DNA from: Gautieria morchelliformis
Lineage: Eukaryota; Basidiomycota; Agaricomycetes; Gomphales; Gomphaceae
Assembly: GCA_015179125.1 (NCBI GenBank)
Contig: WHVA01000123.1
Span: 1-64,000, forward strand
DNA length: 64,000 bases
Reading direction: 5' to 3'
The first letter of the stretch is position 1, and each line of letters starts with the position of its first letter. Below the pieces are notes generated by a model. That model was not told the DNA's origin, made no database searches, and saw only the letters and a list, made by a program, of their open reading frames with translations. The position numbers and the translations under genes were made by a program. Positions 59,836 through 64,000 of this stretch are shown piece by piece.

Positions 59836-62800
59836 CTCCCCCTCAGCGAGAAGTCCCTTCGACAAAATCCTAATTTCCCTAATAAATACCTATGTTGGTG
59901 CAAGTCCAGTCCCTTCGTAAATATGTCCGCTATGTTCTCCTTCGTCGGTACATATGTAAGTGATGCCTCGTGAGAGGCCACTCATGGATGAAATGATATG
60001 CGACATTGATATGTTTGGTATGCGCATGATACGTTGCGTCATGCGATAGTGTAATGGCGCCTAGATTGTCGGATCGAAGTGACGTGGGCTGGGTTTGATC
60101 TATTCCTAGCTCCTCGATGAAGCGCCTCAGCCAGATCAATTGCTTGGCGCCCTCGGTGAGTGCCATGTATTCAGCCTCCGTAGTAGATAGCGCGATCATT
60201 CGCTGCTTCTTCAAGCTCCATGCAATGGCTCCCCCTCCTAGTATAGCTACATAGCCACTAATAGACAGTGCGTCGTTTCTATTAGCATAATCTGAGTCAA
60301 TGAATATTTTGAGGTCGAGACCAGCGTCTCGTCGGAAGGTTATGCCGTTGTCACGTGACCCCTTGAGGTACCTGAGTGCATGCTTGATCGCCGTCCAGTT
60401 CTCGGCTCCGTAAGTAGTAGTGAATTGGCTCAGATGTTGTACGGTGAAAGCGAAATCGGGTTGCGTGCTGAGTGCTGCATACATTAATGATCCGATTGCT
60501 TTAGCATAGGGTACTTCGGCAGTTGGACCTGTTGAGTCCATAGGTGTTGTGAGTTTGATCATTTTGTGTAGAGGTGTAGATACGGAATGAGCCGTTGCCA
60601 TGTTGAATCGATCGAGTATGATGTCGATGTAATGTCCTTGAGACATAATCAGTGTTCCCTCATCCCTATTCCTCTCAACCCTAATTCCCAAGATTTTCTT
60701 CATTTCTCCTAAATCTGTTAAAGGGAATTTTCCATGAAGCTCCCCCTAGAGCTTAACCATCCCTCCTTTGGAATCAGCAAATAGTCCGAAGTTGTCTATG
60801 TATACTGATATGACTTCGATTGAGTCCTTATCTTGCCTGATGTAGACGCATTCATCGGCTGTGCTTTGGTGGAAGCCGAGATCGAGTAGTAATTTGCATA
60901 AGTGCTGATGCCAAGCTCGTCCCGATTGCTTGAGTCCGTAGAGTGCTCTGTATATTCTTAGAATGTGTCCAGATCCATCATCAAAGCCGTCGGGCTGACG
61001 CATGTAGATCTTCTCATCTATGGTTGAATTGAGATAGGCGCCTTTGACATCCATCATTTCGATTTCCCAATCGAGTGTGTTTGCGATGGCTAATAAACAC
61101 ATAGTGAATCGAACTTGACCACAGGTGAAGTTATCTCATAATAATCCATCCCTGGCCTCTGTGTGAATCCTTGAGCCACAACCATTGCTTTAGCTTTATC
61201 GAATTGTCCATCCGGTTGCGTTTTGACGGCGTATACCCATCGGCAACCGATGGCCACTCGTCCAGGTGGTAATTCTGTTAATTCCCATGTTCCTAGCGTC
61301 TTATGTTGGTCCATTTCAATTTCCATCGCTTTCTCCCAGATTGGCGCATCATCACGTGATACCGCCACTCTGTAATTCTCAGGTTCAGTGACGATTTCTC
61401 TCGTTATGTAAACCTGCTCGGTGCATCCTGAATCATTCAGTTTCCGGTAATCTGGTCTTTGAGTGATACGCGCGCTCCGTCGAATATGTGGAGCTGGCGC
61501 TTGTTCAGGTGGGTCAGGAACGGGCATCGTCTGGGGTGATGACATCTGCGGGGTAGATGGGATCGGGTCCGGCATATGCTCGCGCGGTGAGTGCTCCCCC
61601 TCGAGCGGTGCCGTAGTAGTGTCATCATCGTCGTTATCCGGGATAGGATAGAGTTTATTGTCACTTTCGTCGAATGTGATATTTCTGAGATTTGAATGTG
61701 CTTTGAGGCTTTATTGTAATACCTCCAGGCTTTTGCATGTTCAGCTACTCCGATGAATATATGTTCTTCTGCTTTTGGATCAAGTTTAGCTCGACGCTGA
61801 TCCGGTACCATAACCCAGCAATTTGTCCCGAATTCCTCTAGACGTGCTATGTTCGGCTTCTTGCCGAATAGTGCCTGGAATGGTGTTGCGTCATCTCCAA
61901 GCGCTCGCATGGGCGATCGATTTTTGATATAACATGCGTAAGCCACGGCCTCGGGCCAGAGTATTTTTGGCAGGTTCTTGGCAAATATCATTGCCCGTGC
62001 GTGCTTGAGTAAGGTCCGGTTGAGTCGTTCGGCGATTCCATTCTGGGCTGGGGAGTATGGGGCTGTGGTCTCCATGATAATGCCATATTTTGCACAAATT
62101 TCCTTGAAATGTTTATTGACATATTCCCCTCCATTATCTGAGCGAAACCTCTTCAGTTTCTGACCTGTTTGGGTCTCGAGGAATGCTTTGTATCTCTCGA
62201 AGTGCTTGAGCGCTTCATCTTTGGCGCTCCCGAAATAAATGACTGTGTATCTTGATTTGATGTCCGTGAAAGAATAAAAGTATTTTTCACGCGACGGTCC
62301 CTCGGTCTGGGCAGGCCCCCATACATCGGATACTGTTAGGTCACCGACCTGTTCTACAGTGTCCTCGGCTCTTTTGGGGAACGGCTCCACATGCCGTTTG
62401 CCTTGTATGCATGCCTTGCACTGGCTCGGCTCGTTTGACTCGTCGATCTCAAGTCCAGTAACTAGGTCGTTAGATTTCAACATCTTTATAGAATTTATGT
62501 TGACGTGCCCGAGTATCCTGTGCCATTTGTCCCATGACTGTCCCTTTGCTGCTGTGGCAAAGTCCCGTGCCTCGACTGATCGGGTGACCCGTGCCTTCAT
62601 ACAGAATAGCCTCCCGCGCTTCTGTTCCTGTGCAAAAATAACTCCGGCATGTGATTTGAATTCGACGCCGGTGCCTGTAAATGTGGCTGTGTTGCCCTTA
62701 TCAGTTAGACGCCCTACACTGATAAGGTTGTTCGGCGCATCCGGTGCATGCTTGACGTCACGTAGTTCAATCGTGTTCGTCTTGGCGCTGACCTTGAATG

Positions 62801-63173
62801 CCATGTATATAGTGCCTCGGCCTTGTGTATGTAGTACCGCATCAGGTGAAATTCCTTCAATCTCTGATGGGTCCTCGGCATAGCTAGCGAAATCATTTCG
62901 GCTTTGGGCTATGTGTGTTGTTGCCGCTGAATCGGCTAACCAGTCGGATGCAGATATAGCACTGTATGCTACCTCCTTAGATACAAACGCGAAGTCCTTT
63001 TCTTCTGCTTGTTTAACTGTCTCTTTGTTCCCTGATTTGAACCACTTTGGTGCTTGGCCTTCCTTGCCGCCACCTTTCGCCCAGCAGTCCTTCACGTAAT
63101 GACCCTTCTTGCCGCAATTTTGGCACTTTCCCTTTGTTGCTCCTGAGTCATCTTTCCTGGGCCTGTGATGTTG
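59836..63173 (-). pseudogene. Copia pol: zinc knuckle, protease, integrase, RT, RNase H
   Basis: In frame after the gag stop: CQNCGKKGHYVKDC zinc knuckle (about 63125-63080), protease WLADSAATTHI, integrase zinc domain WHRILGHVNI...CKACIQGK, catalytic VSDVWGP, RFRSDNGGEY and IAERLNRTLL, all acids present. Frameshift near 61690. RT: GCRWVYAVKTQPDGQFDKAK, then frameshift near 61100, DVKGAYLNSTIDEKIYMRQP DGF, and SVYIDNFGLF where YVDD is expected, so the second catalytic Asp is Asn. TAG after GMVKL (about 60747). RNase H: FIDSDYANRNDALSISGYV, LSTTEAEYMALTEGAKQLIW, HTKHINVAYHF. Another frameshift near 59975 before TYVPTKENIADIFTKGL. Confidence 0.95.
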
Positions 63174-63806
63174 TTACACCTTAAGCGCCGTCTGCCGTGC
63201 CGATCCAGCTTTCCGTGCTCGATCCTCATCGAGGACTCGAGCTATTAATATATCAGCCGTCGTTCTGGCTCCACTGGCATTTACTGCCGTAATAAACGCC
63301 GACCAAGAATCTGGTAGTGACGTCAGCAACGTGTTCGAGAACTTGGTGTCACTGCTGTAATGTCCCCGCGCATTCAGTTCCTGTTGAATGTCGCGGAGCT
63401 TGCGTACGTGCTCCTCCATGTTCACGCTGTACTCGGCAAGCGTCCGGAAGAAGTCAGTTCGGAGATTTACAATCCCCACGGCTCCCTTAGATTCGAATAT
63501 CACTTGTAAACTAGTCCATACAGCAAATGCAGACATTGTCTGATTGATGTAAACTAGTTGTTCATCGGCGACTCCGAGGCAAATCTCTTTTCTAGCTTTC
63601 TTGTCCTTCCTTCTCCAATCGTTGATTTCCTGCTGCTCGGTCACAGTGACGTTGTCAGCGTCTGCCGGTCTTGGTTCCGTCTCCCTGCCGATAGCCACGT
63701 CCCACAGAGCTAAATCGTCGAGTATCCACTCGAGCCGCTGGCGCCATGCCGCGTAATTATCCCCGTTCAAGGGATCAATCTTGTACGTGTTATTGCTACT
63801 CGACAT
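63174..63806 (-). pseudogene. Copia gag (UBN2-type), ending at an in-frame TAA
   Basis: 210 codons: MSSSNNTYKIDPLNGDNYAA WRQRLEWIL, typical of the copia-type Gag N-terminus, VWTSLQVIFESKGAVGIVNL, LLTSLPDSWSAFITAVNASG and LIARVLDEDRARK. The TAA at 63176-63174 is followed in the same frame by QHHRPRKDDSG and the zinc knuckle, so gag and pol share one frame separated by one stop. Given the other lesions this is most simply a nonsense mutation of a single polyprotein; stop readthrough is the alternative. Confidence 0.85.
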
Positions 63807-63884
63807 CGTTGATCGGTATTGAGTTGGTGGAGTATAGAGTGTAGTTGGAGTAAGCTAGATTTGTAGTAGTTTTAGTTATGCGCG

Positions 63885-63896
63885 GGGCCCATAACC
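63885..63896 (-). promoter_or_regulatory. Copia primer-binding site complementary to the initiator tRNA-Met anticodon arm
   Basis: GGTTATGGGCCC lies directly next to the 5' LTR (63897). Its complement, GGGCCCATAACC, contains the CAT anticodon in the anticodon-arm context of eukaryotic initiator tRNA-Met. Half-tRNA priming of this kind is known for Drosophila copia. Confidence 0.7.
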
Positions 63897-64000
63897 TGTG
63901 GAATGAAGGAGTAAATAAGAAACTGTTATATCACGATCTACTTGAGATCGTCTGCCTTTATATACAAAATATGATGTCCGTTACATTACTAATATCTTTG
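63897..64000 (-). repeat. 5' LTR of the Copia element (partial)
   Basis: Starts TGTGGAATGAAGGAG and follows the left LTR to the last base of the window. The remainder (about 120 bp) and the right target duplication are outside. Confidence 0.95.

Larger units (their letters stand above)
59613..64000 (-). mobile_element. Copia (Ty1/Pseudoviridae) element, 5' LTR cut by the window end
   Basis: Minus-strand order: 5' LTR (63897 to beyond 64000), primer site, gag, PR-IN-RT-RH, polypurine tract, 3' LTR (59613-59835). The integrase lies before the RT, which identifies Copia. The visible 104 bp of the right LTR differs from the left LTR at about four positions. The coding region carries several frameshifts, stops and an RT active-site change, so the element is inactive. 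Confidence 0.95.

Noticed and set aside
1-64000. tRNA, rRNA and telomeric repeats
   Set aside because: Scanned by eye for B-box, rRNA and TTAGGG motifs on both strands; none convincing.

Overview
The window looks like nuclear DNA of a filamentous basidiomycete, most likely an agaricomycete. Genes are split by short introns (about 50-60 nt, GT...CTAAY...AG), there is a Zn2Cys6 regulator and several agaricomycete-type hypothetical families, and chromovirus Gypsy, Copia, hAT and Helitron elements are abundant. There are no operons, rRNA, tRNA or CRISPR arrays that I can see. At least a third of the window is mobile DNA, much of it nested, and several host genes carry frameshifts.

Layout. 0-11 kb: minus-strand host genes: a basidiomycete hypothetical with a coiled-coil tail (89-1420), a METTL21-type methyltransferase with two apparent frameshifts (3506-5255), two hypothetical genes (5283-7606) separated by a 542-bp hAT MITE, and a possible SLF2/CANIN-like gene (8526-11159). 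A Helitron helicase remnant lies at 7741-8394. 11.4-14.3 kb: a non-autonomous hAT element with an 8-bp target duplication that carries a fragment of a Tup1-like WD40 gene and is split by a second TIR element. 14.3-17.5 kb: no recognisable gene.

17.5-25 kb: a full-length chromovirus Gypsy with 5-bp target duplication, gag and pol on the minus strand, an A7 frameshift site between them, a deleted integrase core, and an extra spliced gene on the opposite strand between pol and the 3' LTR. 25-37.4 kb: a graveyard of LTR fragments, an F-box/WD40 gene fragment, a 5'-truncated relative of the same Gypsy (with the same antisense gene), and a different decayed Gypsy that has itself received a solo LTR and a small insertion.

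37.4-56.2 kb: mostly host DNA: a decayed Zn2Cys6 transcription factor gene, a 268-bp MITE, a large Pro/Arg-rich ORF, a NIPA magnesium transporter gene whose eight exons can be placed to the base, a glyoxalase I gene with a degenerate downstream copy, and a cupin gene. 56.2-57 kb: a 706-bp TRIM with CRE palindromes in its terminal repeats. 59.6 kb to the end: a decayed Copia element whose primer site matches the initiator tRNA-Met anticodon arm and whose right LTR runs off the window.

The strongest lead is the antisense gene of the two Gypsy elements: two diverged copies keep the same position, orientation, splice pattern and cysteine motif, which suggests a selected accessory protein encoded against gag-pol.
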